Shown here: positions 6,918 through 15,525 of the stretch, piece after piece
Position numbering within the stretch: the first letter of the stretch is position 1
How the letters are laid out: each line of letters begins with the position of its first letter
Source of the DNA: Aeromonas rivipollensis
GTDB lineage: Bacteria > Pseudomonadota > Gammaproteobacteria > Enterobacterales > Aeromonadaceae
Length of the DNA: 64,000 bases
Assembly: GCF_010974825.1 (NCBI RefSeq)
Contig: NZ_JAAILA010000011.1
Coordinates: forward strand, 1 to 64,000
Direction: 5' to 3'
Translations under genes and position numbers: made by a program
Notes under the pieces: generated by a model
Databases searched by the model: none
What the model was told of the DNA's origin: nothing
The model's input: only the letters and a program-made list of their open reading frames with translations

Positions 6918-8970
6918 TAGTTACAGGATGTAAAGGATGTTGATACCTGAACAGTAACTCTACGACCTTAGTTTTCTTACCCAATGCTATAATGTTTTCA
7001 ACATTATCTCCAGGGACAGAGAAAAAGAAAATAATGCTTAAATAATCCAGTAGACATACCCCGAGAGAAGAACCTGCAACACAGTGGATTAGATTATCAG
7101 TTACATCTGTCATAGATATATGTTTTCCTCTAATTAAATCTCTTACAAAAATGTCAGGTTTTACATCAAAGTGTATTTCTTTAAGCGCAGCCAAAATGTT
7201 TCCTGATATTGTATTTAGCCGTGTCAATAAATCGTGATTGATTAACGCTGATGCATAATTAATATCTTTAAGATTTGCTTTCATCATACCTTGATCTGCG
7301 TAGTCTGTAAGAAGGTTGTAATGAGTGGTGTGCCGTGCTATGGTGAAATTATAACAGTAGATTGCTTGTGCAATAATAGAATTATACGTATTGCCACCAA
7401 AAATGAGAGAGTGTTCTATATACTCAACTTCAGAAAGCCATGAGATGTCATTCTCTATTGATACATGAAATGATGGAATGATAGGGATTAAAACAATCCC
7501 TTGATGATTTATAATGTCGTTGACTTGAGGCATTAATGACATATGCTTTACTTCTTCTCTTTTAAGTCTGAGCATCAATCCGACTTTAAGCACTGCCAAT
7601 GAATGCTTAATAAACCCAAACAATGGAAGACTTTCATGCTGCACATTATTAATTATATTTAATGCAGCATCAGGCTCATTACGTTTTATGCAGTCAAGTG
7701 CCTCAATGAGAGGTATGTATTGCATAAAGAATTTTTTAAGCTTATTAGGTTCATCATGCATTAATTTAGTGATGGATTTTACATTAACATTATTAAATAT
7801 GAGAGTGTGTGCTTCAAAGAGACTATCTTTAGTATCTGATGAAGCTCCACCATCTATAATATCCATAGGAATGCAAAATTTAGGAGGAAGTGAGATCATC
7901 TTACCTAAATATGACTCTGCTACCAATAATGGCATCAAATCGTGCTCTATATTAGATAGAATGCAAAACCCAAATAATTCAAATATGTGATATGTTATTT
8001 TTTCTAAATATACCCTCCTTTTACTGCTTGTAAATATTTCCAGTGTATTACTATCATGCAAGTAAATGGATGATTCATTAAGAATTATATTGTCATAGTT
8101 TTCACTCAGTGCTGCATGAACACTTGAATGTAAATCGTCAAGTAGTGGGTCTTGTTTCTCAATAAGAATGTTATATGTGTTGTATAAATGAGCAATCATG
8201 CCTGTTTTATTTGCTATGTCCTGCAAGATTATTATGGCAGTGTAAGCAGAGATTATTGGTTGTATGCTGAATAACGAAGTGTCAATATTCTCACGAGAAA
8301 GCCTTTCACTACAAAACTCAAGTTTATCATGTAGTTTTGCACATGTTTGGTTGCCTTTCTTATAAAACTCCCCTAAATAAGAAAGTAGTTCTGGCATTAA
8401 CAGGCTTGCATTGCTTAAATTGGTTTTTTTTAGTATTTCAGAATGTTTTTCGAAGTGATGCTGAATATATTCCCGCATATACCGCTGAGCCGTATTTTTG
8501 TTGAGTTTTTGTGTATCCCCATCAAGGGAAACTAAATTTTCCATGAAAAGGAGACGATCAAGATGATAATAGATAGAGTGTTCATTCGCATGCATTTTAA
8601 AAATATGGATGTCGACACACACTAAAGGGATTAATGCGTGGTTAATGTAATTTTCAAGTGGTTCATCGTAGAATACATCAAAAACATTAGGTTGCCTTGC
8701 TATAGCAGTATATATATTTTCAACTATATCAAAGTGATTGGACATCATTTCTGATGGTAAATTGCAGCCTATGTGCAGGCACCTAATTATTTTCTCTAAC
8801 CTTGGCAAGCAATTTTCGTGGTCTGTTTTTGATAAAACTACATTTTGTAGTTCTTTACGGTGTGAATCAAAACTAGCTTTGCTAGCCTCCTCGTTTGGGC
8901 GAGCTTTGGTCCTGAGCCCAAGAGTTTTTTCAATCGAATAGATTAGCGCTGCGAAGGGGTGCTTTTTCAT
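6913..8970 (-). CDS. large unknown protein, 3' end altered by IS630
   Basis: A 685-residue protein I do not recognise. It is AT-rich, mostly alpha-helical by eye, and has no clear signal peptide; a hydrophobic stretch near the C-terminus (LGVCLLDYLSIIFFFSVPG) could be membrane-associated or a buried helix. No nucleotide-binding or catalytic motif stands out. The stop codon is supplied by the IS630 end: if the element is removed, the frame continues for 30 codons after VT and stops at 5670-5672, giving 714 residues. So the gene is shortened by about 4 percent and may still work. It is divergent from alpA, with a 100-base shared promoter region, suggesting that it is cargo of the same island. 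Confidence 0.6.
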   Translation of the reverse strand: MKKHPFAALIYSIEKTLGLRTKARPNEEASKASFDSHRKELQNVVLSKTDHENCLPRLEKIIRCLHIGCNLPSEMMSNHFDIVENIYTAIARQPNVFDVFYDEPLENYINHALIPLVCVDIHIFKMHANEHSIYYHLDRLLFMENLVSLDGDTQKLNKNTAQRYMREYIQHHFEKHSEILKKTNLSNASLLMPELLSYLGEFYKKGNQTCAKLHDKLEFCSERLSRENIDTSLFSIQPIISAYTAIIILQDIANKTGMIAHLYNTYNILIEKQDPLLDDLHSSVHAALSENYDNIILNESSIYLHDSNTLEIFTSSKRRVYLEKITYHIFELFGFCILSNIEHDLMPLLVAESYLGKMISLPPKFCIPMDIIDGGASSDTKDSLFEAHTLIFNNVNVKSITKLMHDEPNKLKKFFMQYIPLIEALDCIKRNEPDAALNIINNVQHESLPLFGFIKHSLAVLKVGLMLRLKREEVKHMSLMPQVNDIINHQGIVLIPIIPSFHVSIENDISWLSEVEYIEHSLIFGGNTYNSIIAQAIYCYNFTIARHTTHYNLLTDYADQGMMKANLKDINYASALINHDLLTRLNTISGNILAALKEIHFDVKPDIFVRDLIRGKHISMTDVTDNLIHCVAGSSLGVCLLDYLSIIFFFSVPGDNVENIIALGKKTKVVELLFRYQHPLHPVTK

Positions 8971-9070
8971 GATTTACCTTTTGGGTCCGTAGTTTGTCCC
9001 CCTGACACGTTACCCCGAGGTCCACCATAATGCGAGCTCATCCACTCAGACGTTAGAAGGACATCACGTA

Positions 9071-9310
9071 ATGCAAGAAGTAATAGACCGCATCATTAGG
9101 ATGCCGGAGCTTACAAAGATGATTAGCCTCGCTAGATCAACAATCTATGACAAGCTAAACGCCAAGTCTGCTCGGCATGACCCCAGCTTTCCCAAGGCGA
9201 TAAAGCTTGGCAAGTCAGCCATAGGCTGGCGTCAGAGCGAGGTCAATCGATGGATCGTAACCAGGTCGCAAAGTAGTCAAATCATGGAGGTCAAAAATGA
9301 ATCAACATAG
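9071..9310 (+). CDS. alpA: AlpA-family excisionase/transcriptional activator
   Basis: A 79-residue DNA-binding protein of the AlpA group. The family's winged helix pattern is visible: RMPELTKMISLARSTIYDKL, then FPKAIKLGKSAIGWRQSEVNRWI. AlpA proteins turn on integrase genes or act as excision factors in P4-like satellites, CP4-57-type prophages and similar islands. It overlaps the next gene (the ATG of the DUF3987 gene lies within its last codons), so both form one operon. The tyrosine integrase at 22074-23282 is the likely functional partner, although 11 kb of later insertions now separate them. Confidence 0.88.
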   Translation: MQEVIDRIIRMPELTKMISLARSTIYDKLNAKSARHDPSFPKAIKLGKSAIGWRQSEVNRWIVTRSQSSQIMEVKNEST

Positions 9311-10880
9311 AGCCATTGAAGATGTCATCGAGAGGTTAGATAAGTCCCTTTGGGATCCACTGGATGTCGTCGCCTATAGAACAAAGGCCCCGAGATTTAT
9401 GATCTTGACTCAAATGTTGTCTGTAATGGCTATCGCATCGCAGCAGTTGGTAGATATTAGCCCCAAAAGCGAAATGAAAATCCCGGCATCGCTATACATT
9501 CTAATTCTAGCGGCTTCTGGTGAGAGAAAAAGTACGGTCGATAAGCTTCTCATGAAACCAGTTCGTGAATTTGAAAAATGCTTGGCTGAGCAGGTAGATG
9601 CTGCACAGCAGAAATATCAGATCGAACTGGAATTGTGGAATATGAAGAAAAAAGTGTTAAGTAAGGAATTAAATGAGATGTGTAAAAAAGGTGATGAGCA
9701 GCCCATTTTAATAGAGGCATGGCACACTCACCATACAAATATTCCTATAGCTCCGGTAGTTAAGAGGATTTTAGCTGAGGATATAACAGTCGCAAAGCTG
9801 AAGTCGATGTTATCTAGGAAGAATACGTCATTAGCTCTGGTGTCCGATGAAGCTGGGACACTACTGTCGAGTGACTTGATGAAAGATAATGCATTGTTTA
9901 ACTCACTATGGTCAGGTCAAACTATACGTGTTGACAGAGCCAATGCCCCTGAAGTTCATATTGAAGGTGCTCGTTTGACTTTGAGCATGCAAATCCAGCC
10001 TGATATATATAGAACATTCAGAGATAGTAATGGTGATGCGATGAGGAGCTCTGGATTAGACGCTCGAATTCTACTGTGTGAGCCTGAGTCCGAGATTGGC
10101 TATCGTCAAGAAGATAGAGATGAGAGCGCATCACTAGATGATAAAATTAAATTAGGTAGATTTAGCTCAAGGATTGATGCATTACTGCAAGAAGGGCTCG
10201 AGATGAGAGCACAAGGCAAGGAACGTCATTGCCTGAATTTAACAGAGAGTGCTAAGAAAATTTGGAATGACAAGTTTAATGACATTGAATACGCAATGAG
10301 GGGCGGGGAATATTTGGAACACTATAAAGATTTTGGTTCAAAGTTTATGGAGCAGGCTTCGAGAATCGCGGCGGCACTTCATGTGTTTAAAAATAGAGAC
10401 TACAGAAACGCACTTGTGACTCATGAGACTATGCAGACTGCCATTGAACTGGCTGAAATATATTTGCATCAAGCATTAATAATCTTTAGATCGCCCGAGG
10501 CTCGGGAGTTCGTGGACGAGACACATGTGAATAAGTTACTGGAGTGGATTATTCATAACTGGGATAATGTGTTGCTTTTAAAAAGTGACATTAGACGAAG
10601 TGGCCCGCATTGTGTACGTAATTCGGGTAAGCTAGAAGATGCAATAGAAGTTCTTATTGCTCGAGGAGATATCATTTGCTTTAAAAAGAAACAGTCAATT
10701 TATATTTCTTTATCTTGGAAGAAATACCCTAGGATTGTTAGGCGCTCTTTAGTCCGCACCCGTGATAAAATTTATGTTAGCGAGCTAGTAGAATATCAAG
10801 GAAGACGCCATTCAGGAATACCATCAGTTGAACTGTTTGAGAGACCGTTGATTGACATGAGAAATAAGCTCCGACACTAA
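9297..10880 (+). CDS. DUF3987 (YfjI-like) protein of integrative elements
   Basis: A 527-residue protein resembling the YfjI/DUF3987 group found in CP4-57-like prophages and islands, often beside alpA. Near residues 70-82, ILAASGERKSTVDKLL occupies the place of a Walker-A-like loop, and ALVSDEAGTLLSSD (about residues 178-192) resembles a Walker-B segment, so an ATP-dependent role in element replication is plausible but not shown. A charged helical insertion covers residues 100-130. It overlaps alpA by 14 bases. The C-terminal third has no motif I know. Codon use is AT-rich like the rest of the island. Confidence 0.75.
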   Translation: MNQHRAIEDVIERLDKSLWDPLDVVAYRTKAPRFMILTQMLSVMAIASQQLVDISPKSEMKIPASLYILILAASGERKSTVDKLLMKPVREFEKCLAEQVDAAQQKYQIELELWNMKKKVLSKELNEMCKKGDEQPILIEAWHTHHTNIPIAPVVKRILAEDITVAKLKSMLSRKNTSLALVSDEAGTLLSSDLMKDNALFNSLWSGQTIRVDRANAPEVHIEGARLTLSMQIQPDIYRTFRDSNGDAMRSSGLDARILLCEPESEIGYRQEDRDESASLDDKIKLGRFSSRIDALLQEGLEMRAQGKERHCLNLTESAKKIWNDKFNDIEYAMRGGEYLEHYKDFGSKFMEQASRIAAALHVFKNRDYRNALVTHETMQTAIELAEIYLHQALIIFRSPEAREFVDETHVNKLLEWIIHNWDNVLLLKSDIRRSGPHCVRNSGKLEDAIEVLIARGDIICFKKKQSIYISLSWKKYPRIVRRSLVRTRDKIYVSELVEYQGRRHSGIPSVELFERPLIDMRNKLRH

Positions 10881-11087
10881 TGGTTGCACCATTCCCATAC
10901 ATCAAGGTTCAGTATTAACTGATTGCAGTACTCCGCTTAAGTAACTTAAGAGTGTTGTTATATAGGGCGGTATCATAACTGCATCTGAATCAGGAACCCT
11001 ATGTTTATATTTTAGTATATATGTCCATTTGATTGAGGAGTGTATGGGTTTATTTAAATAAGCCATGATGCGGTATATGTAATATAT

Positions 11088-11258
11088 ATAGCAATACATA
11101 TAGTAATACATATAGTAATACATACACTCTTATATACATCCATAGCCATGCACACTACTAACAATACATGCATCTATAGCTTGCAATCTAACGATGAGAG
11201 GAGCATGAAGACTACATGCCTCTAAGCATGTACCACTATGGATAGCATCCAGAGCATG
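11088..11258. repeat. AT-rich tandem repeats and GCATG cluster, possible element origin
   Basis: The gene-free stretch 10881-11343 holds three head-to-tail 12-bp units ATAG(C/T)AATACAT at 11088-11123, then six GCATG/CATGC words within 112 bases (11147, 11167, 11203, 11215, 11226 and 11254). Directly downstream is a Gp2/YagK-type gene whose relatives include inovirus replication proteins. Iteron-like repeats plus an AT-rich tract before a possible Rep gene suggest an origin or a regulator-binding array; this is inference. Confidence 0.5.
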
Positions 11259-11343
11259 GTGTATTTACTTAAGCAAAAAGCACATCTATTTATTTAATTC
11301 AATAACTATACCTCCGTGTCTATTCACCAAGGTAGGGACTCCT

Positions 11344-12015
11344 ATGTTGAATCACTTAAAAAATTCAGTATTGAAGATGAAAGCACTTACTAAATTATAC
11401 ACAGATAGTTACGGCCCTATGAATAGTACTTATTTGAGGCGTAGCCTGGATGTCGTTTCCGGTACCTTGGCTAGGTATCCTCGTGTTTATGCTCTGCGTG
11501 TGGATCTGCGTTTTGCTAGTGAGTCGCCTGAAGATGATACGGATACGCTGACTTGTTTACAGCGTTCAGATTCATCAGTGATCACTCGCTTTATGGAGTC
11601 ACTGAAAAGCCAATTACGTGCAGACCATTACCGTCAGAAACGGCGTGGTTTACCGTCATTACCAACCGTTATCTGGTGTCGGGAGCAGGAGTCATCGGCA
11701 TCACCACATTACCACCTGATGTTGCTATTTAACAAAGATGTTTATGCCTTCTTGGGAGATTATCGGGATTATGATGCCAACAACATGGGAACTCGGATCC
11801 AGAAGGCGTGGTGCAGCGCGTTGGGCCTCCCATACCCTGATAATGCAACGCTGGTTAACTTCCCTGTAAATCCACAATACAAGTTTGACCGTAATTCAGC
11901 GCGAAACTTAGATGAAAATTTCAGTGCATTTTTATTTCGTATGGCTTATCTGAGTAAACAAAGAACGAAGGTTGTTGATGGACAACGCAACTTCGGTTGC
12001 AGTCAAGTACGATAA
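11344..12015 (+). CDS. inovirus Gp2 / YagK-YfjJ family protein
   Basis: A 223-residue protein of the group annotated as inovirus-type Gp2 or YagK/YfjJ C-terminal domain, common in CP4-like islands. It shows the usual ARYPRVYALRVDLRF start of the domain, a VIWCREQESSASPHYHLMLL segment with the HYH motif reminiscent of HUH replication initiators, and the characteristic end KQRTKVVDGQRNFGCSQ. It probably binds or nicks element DNA; the biochemical role is not established. It follows the repeat-rich AT-rich region and precedes an H-NS-like gene. Confidence 0.8.
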   Translation: MLNHLKNSVLKMKALTKLYTDSYGPMNSTYLRRSLDVVSGTLARYPRVYALRVDLRFASESPEDDTDTLTCLQRSDSSVITRFMESLKSQLRADHYRQKRRGLPSLPTVIWCREQESSASPHYHLMLLFNKDVYAFLGDYRDYDANNMGTRIQKAWCSALGLPYPDNATLVNFPVNPQYKFDRNSARNLDENFSAFLFRMAYLSKQRTKVVDGQRNFGCSQVR

Positions 12016-12086
12016 GACGCTTGAGCACGTCAGTGCTCATTAGTATGCTATAGAACAATCCCTGCATATTTAATTAAAGGATATCT

Positions 12087-12488
12087 ATGAGTGAATTTCT
12101 GAAAGTGCTGCTGAACATCCGCAGTCTACGTGCAGCAATGCGTGAGTTGTCTCTGGAACAACTCCAAGAAGCCCACGAGAAGATTGAATCGATTTATCTG
12201 GAGCGTCTGGAGCACGCAGAGAAAGAGCAAGCAGCCAATGCAGAACGTCAGCAAAAGCTGGCTGAGTTCCAAGCGATGTTGGCTCAGGCTGGTATTGACC
12301 CGACTGAGTTGGTAGGCTGTGCCCCAGCAGCAGCGACTGCGGCTAAAGCGAAACGAGCACCTCGGCCCCCGAAATACCGTTACGTTGAAAATGGCGTAGA
12401 GAAAACCTGGACCGGTCAGGGCCGTACACCCAAGTTCTTGGCTGAGCAACTCGAGCAAGGTCGTCAGCTGGATGACTTCCTCATCTAA
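12087..12488 (+). CDS. H-NS-family nucleoid-associated protein
   Basis: A 133-residue H-NS-like silencer. Residues 1-70 form the coiled-coil dimerisation/oligomerisation region rich in Glu, Gln and Leu. After an Ala/Lys linker the C-terminal DNA-binding domain contains the signature TWTGQGRTPKFL, with the core QGR that inserts into the minor groove of AT-rich DNA. Mobile elements often carry such copies to silence their own AT-rich genes or to relieve host silencing, which fits the composition of the island. It has its own terminator just downstream. Confidence 0.92.
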   Translation: MSEFLKVLLNIRSLRAAMRELSLEQLQEAHEKIESIYLERLEHAEKEQAANAERQQKLAEFQAMLAQAGIDPTELVGCAPAAATAAKAKRAPRPPKYRYVENGVEKTWTGQGRTPKFLAEQLEQGRQLDDFLI

Positions 12489-12494
12489 ATAGAC

Positions 12495-12528
12495 AAGGCC
12501 ATGCCCTCACGGTGTGGCCTTTCTTTTT
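12495..12528 (+). terminator. Rho-independent terminator of the H-NS-like gene
   Basis: Stem aaggcca / tggcctt followed by ttcttttt, starting seven bases after the stop codon. Confidence 0.75.
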
Positions 12529-12656
12529 ACGTGCTTCGTGGCTAATTAGTGCCAGCTCTCGTTGTGACGAACCAGGAATATTCGGTAATGATCTGTCGCA
12601 TGACAGAGGCCAGCTCTAATGACATTATTCAAAACATCCTTTAGCATGCGCATGAT

Positions 12657-12703
12657 GCTGGCTTAGCTCAGTAGGTCACCAGTTCAATTCCTCTCGTCAG
12701 CAC
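12657..12703 (+). pseudogene. tRNA-Thr(UGU)-like remnant lacking the anticodon arm
   Basis: The sequence starts like a tRNA-Thr (gctggcttagctcagtaggt), jumps to a T-arm-like stretch (caccagttcaattcc) and ends with an acceptor strand gtcagca that pairs with the 5' end in six of seven positions. Intact tRNA-Thr genes carry tcagtaggt twice, in the D arm and again after the anticodon arm; a deletion between these copies would give exactly this product. The 3' end reads cta instead of cca. It cannot be a working tRNA. Confidence 0.55.
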
Positions 12704-13213
12704 TACGATAACCACCGAGTTCCTCATAGCCGATCCTGATGCCAGCCATAAAAGACTTCATGTACAGAACCTTAAGCGGCAAGCGAATTAATAATACCGT
12801 CTAACGTGTTGTTTTGCTTGGATTTTCTCTGCCTACTCTTTTTGCCGTTTTTGGATAAATACACCATTGCCCACTCCAACTTCTCTGTTATTTCCTGCCA
12901 CGCACCATGGATGATGCTCGCCAATATCGGCATTAACCAAAGCGCGCTGTTTTTGGCAATCTTCAGCATCGATAACTCCGCGCTGCCAATCAGCGTCAGC
13001 GCCAGCCGACGTTTGACCAGCAAGGCCAGCAAACTAGCCCAGATCAAGCCTTCCGCTATCGCTTTTTGTCGTGTCGCGAACGCCTTCAACCGGTTATGTG
13101 ATTTCAGCTCTTTGAACAACAGTTCGATCTGCCTGCGTATTCCGGCGAAGTTGAACAGCCATTCCGGCCAACGTGAACACCCTGATCCTTAACGCGCTCA
13201 CGTCACCCCGTTT

Positions 13214-13969
13214 CTAACTCGAGTGTTCAGATTGGGTCAACTCACTTCTCCTCTTTCTCATCGATTCTCCCTTCAGTGACAGCCGGTGAGCGTTGTGCAT
13301 CAGCCGGTCCAGGATCGCATCTGCCAGAGTGTTGTCCCCCAAGCTCGCGTACCACTCTTCCGTTGGCAGCTGACTGACCACGACCGTCGAGTATTTCCCG
13401 TACCGATCATCCATGATCTCCAGCAGGGCGTTGCGCTGCTCGGCATTCACCGCTTCCAGTCCCCAGTCATCCAGGATCAGCAGCTCTATCCTTGCCAGTT
13501 GACCCAGCAGTCTGGCGTAACTGCCATCTACCTTGGCCTGGCTCAGCTCAAGTAGCAGACGCGGCAGCCGGTAGTAACGAGTGCTGTGCCCCTGCTGACA
13601 GGCTTGGTAGCCCAGCGCACAGGCTAGGTAGGTTTTTCCGCAGCCACAGGGGCCGGTAATGAGCAGGTTCTGGCCCCGGCGCAGCCACTCTCCTTGGGCC
13701 AGGTTTGCCACCTGTGACCGCTCCAGGTTGCGTGCAGACTGGTAGTCCACCTCTTGCACCGTGGCCTGGAGTTTGAGCCTCGCCTGCTTGACCAGCCGAG
13801 CTTGTTTACGCTGCTCCCGGCTCAGTTGTTCGTGTTCGACCAGCAGGCTTAGCCGCTCGATGAAGGGCAGCCCTTCGTAGGTACTTGCCTGTTCCAGTTG
13901 TTGTTGCACGGCATCCGCCATGCCGGTCAGTTTCAGGTGTCTCAAGCGGGTCAGCGTTTGTTGGGTCAT
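13214..13969 (-). CDS. istB: IS21-family helper ATPase IstB
   Basis: A 251-residue AAA+ ATPase that selects target DNA and activates IstA. It shows a Walker-A motif GPCGCGKTYLA, a Walker-B motif LLILDDWGLEAV and the family C-terminus with AILDRLMHNAHRLSLKGESMR. I use the ATG at 13969 (MTQQTLTRLRHLKL), the conserved family start; the longer upstream frame overlaps istA and is not conserved. It lies 14 bases downstream of istA. Confidence 0.93.
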   Translation of the reverse strand: MTQQTLTRLRHLKLTGMADAVQQQLEQASTYEGLPFIERLSLLVEHEQLSREQRKQARLVKQARLKLQATVQEVDYQSARNLERSQVANLAQGEWLRRGQNLLITGPCGCGKTYLACALGYQACQQGHSTRYYRLPRLLLELSQAKVDGSYARLLGQLARIELLILDDWGLEAVNAEQRNALLEIMDDRYGKYSTVVVSQLPTEEWYASLGDNTLADAILDRLMHNAHRLSLKGESMRKRRSELTQSEHSS

Positions 13970-13983
13970 GGGACGTATCCTCT

Positions 13984-15525
13984 TTAGTGGAAGCTCTGGG
14001 GGCCACGGATGTTCTCGTGCTCTTGCGGTAACTCTGGGTAGCTCAGCGGGCTTGCGGGCAGTTGGTCGCGGCCACTGGTCAGCACCGACTTGAGCTGTTT
14101 GAGTCGCACCAGACCTTCCCGGTTGGCCAACTGGCAACAGGCTTCAACCCGTGATGGCGGATACTCCCGGCTAAGACTCAGCAGCCCCAGGCAGAGTCGG
14201 TATGCCTGCTCGGCATGGGCTTTCTCTTCCAACCGTTCGCTAACCCAGCACAAGGTGCTCGGTCCGATGTCAGCAGCCCACTGTTTAAGACGCCCTGGGG
14301 TCCAGCGTTGCTGCTTGCTGTGACGTTCCGGCATGTGCTCAGGGAGCGTGCTCATCCCCGGGATGGTTTTACGTGGATGGCTCGCGACCAGCTGTTGCTG
14401 GTGATAGACCTGAAGCAGGGTATCGCCCGCATGGAGCTCCAGTTGCTGACCCACATACTGGTGTGGCACCGAGTAATGGTGCTGCTCATAACTGACGTGA
14501 TAGTCGATGTTGACCTTGACCGTTTTGATGGCGACATAGCGATAGGGATGCACCGGCAGTGGTCCCAGTGCCGGGCGGTCCAACTGCTCAAATGCGTCAC
14601 GTCGGTTACCGGGCAGTTGCTTGAACGGACGCTCGTTGAGTTCGTTCAGCAAGGCACGGATGCACTGGTTGAGTTCGGCAAGCGAGAAGAAGGTCTGATG
14701 GCGTAGACGGGCCAGGATCCAGCGCTCGACGATCTGCACACCCACCTCCGCCTTGGCCTTGTCCTTGGGCTTGTAAGGACGAGCTGGCATCACCGCCACC
14801 TGATAGTGCTCGGCCAACTGCTGGTAGCTGGGGTTGAGCTCGGGATCGTATCGGCAAGCCTTGCTGACACCGCTCTTGAGGTTGTCGGGGATCAGCAGTG
14901 CCGGTGTCCCGCCGAAAAACTCAAAGGCACGGACATGGCTTTGCAGCCAGTCCGGCAGTGACTGTGACCAGGTGGCCTCGGCAAAGGTGTAGTTGGACGC
15001 ACCGAGCACGGCGACAAAGACTTGTGCCTGACGGACCTCACCCGTGGTCGGCGACACGATGGGCACCGTGGGCCCGCAGTAGTCGATAAAGAGCTTTTCC
15101 CCCGCCTTGTGGATCTGGCGCATGGAGCGCTTTTGCAACTGACACCAGGACTTGTAACGGTCACAGAACTGGGAGTAGCTGTAACAGCTATTGGGATAGC
15201 GCTGGGTGTACTCCTCCCAGAGCAGCTGTTTGGAGACCCCCTTGCGCTTGAGCTCCTGATGGACAGAGGGCCAATCCGGCACAACATGGCGGGCCGAGAT
15301 GGTGGTATCGGCCTGCGGATAGAACAGGGCAGCCAGTCGGCCATCATCAAGCTCGGTAGGTAAGGGCCAGGTAAGGCCGAGCGCCTGGGCACTTTTGAGG
15401 AGTTTCTGGATGGAGCCGACACTGACCTTGGTACAGATACTGATTTGGCGAACAGAGAGGTCAGCTTCCAGCCGCAGTCGCAGTACTTCACGAATTTTAC
15501 GCATTGCAATCCTCTTGGCAGACAT
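13984..15525 (-). CDS. istA: IS21-family transposase IstA
   Basis: A 513-residue DDE transposase. An N-terminal helix-turn-helix (SVRQISICTKVSVGSIQKLL) binds the terminal repeats. The integrase core shows the catalytic residues in FIDYCGP, LIPDNLKSG and KAKAEVGVQIVERW. Full length and uninterrupted, so with IstB the element may be active. The C-terminal region carries the usual beta-barrel segment (YHVSYEQHHYSVPHQYVG). Confidence 0.93.
   Translation of the reverse strand: MSAKRIAMRKIREVLRLRLEADLSVRQISICTKVSVGSIQKLLKSAQALGLTWPLPTELDDGRLAALFYPQADTTISARHVVPDWPSVHQELKRKGVSKQLLWEEYTQRYPNSCYSYSQFCDRYKSWCQLQKRSMRQIHKAGEKLFIDYCGPTVPIVSPTTGEVRQAQVFVAVLGASNYTFAEATWSQSLPDWLQSHVRAFEFFGGTPALLIPDNLKSGVSKACRYDPELNPSYQQLAEHYQVAVMPARPYKPKDKAKAEVGVQIVERWILARLRHQTFFSLAELNQCIRALLNELNERPFKQLPGNRRDAFEQLDRPALGPLPVHPYRYVAIKTVKVNIDYHVSYEQHHYSVPHQYVGQQLELHAGDTLLQVYHQQQLVASHPRKTIPGMSTLPEHMPERHSKQQRWTPGRLKQWAADIGPSTLCWVSERLEEKAHAEQAYRLCLGLLSLSREYPPSRVEACCQLANREGLVRLKQLKSVLTSGRDQLPASPLSYPELPQEHENIRGPQSFH

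Noticed and set aside
10902..11123. 73-codon minus-strand frame starting with repeated Tyr-Met codons
   Set aside because: It is produced by the ATAGTAATACAT tandem repeats; no ribosome binding site and no protein-like composition.
11088..11123. Possible CRISPR array
   Set aside because: Only three 12-bp contiguous units with no spacers; no cas genes in the window.
12157..12458. Minus-strand frame opposite the H-NS-like gene
   Set aside because: Cys- and Leu-rich shadow frame; the plus-strand product has a clear family signature.
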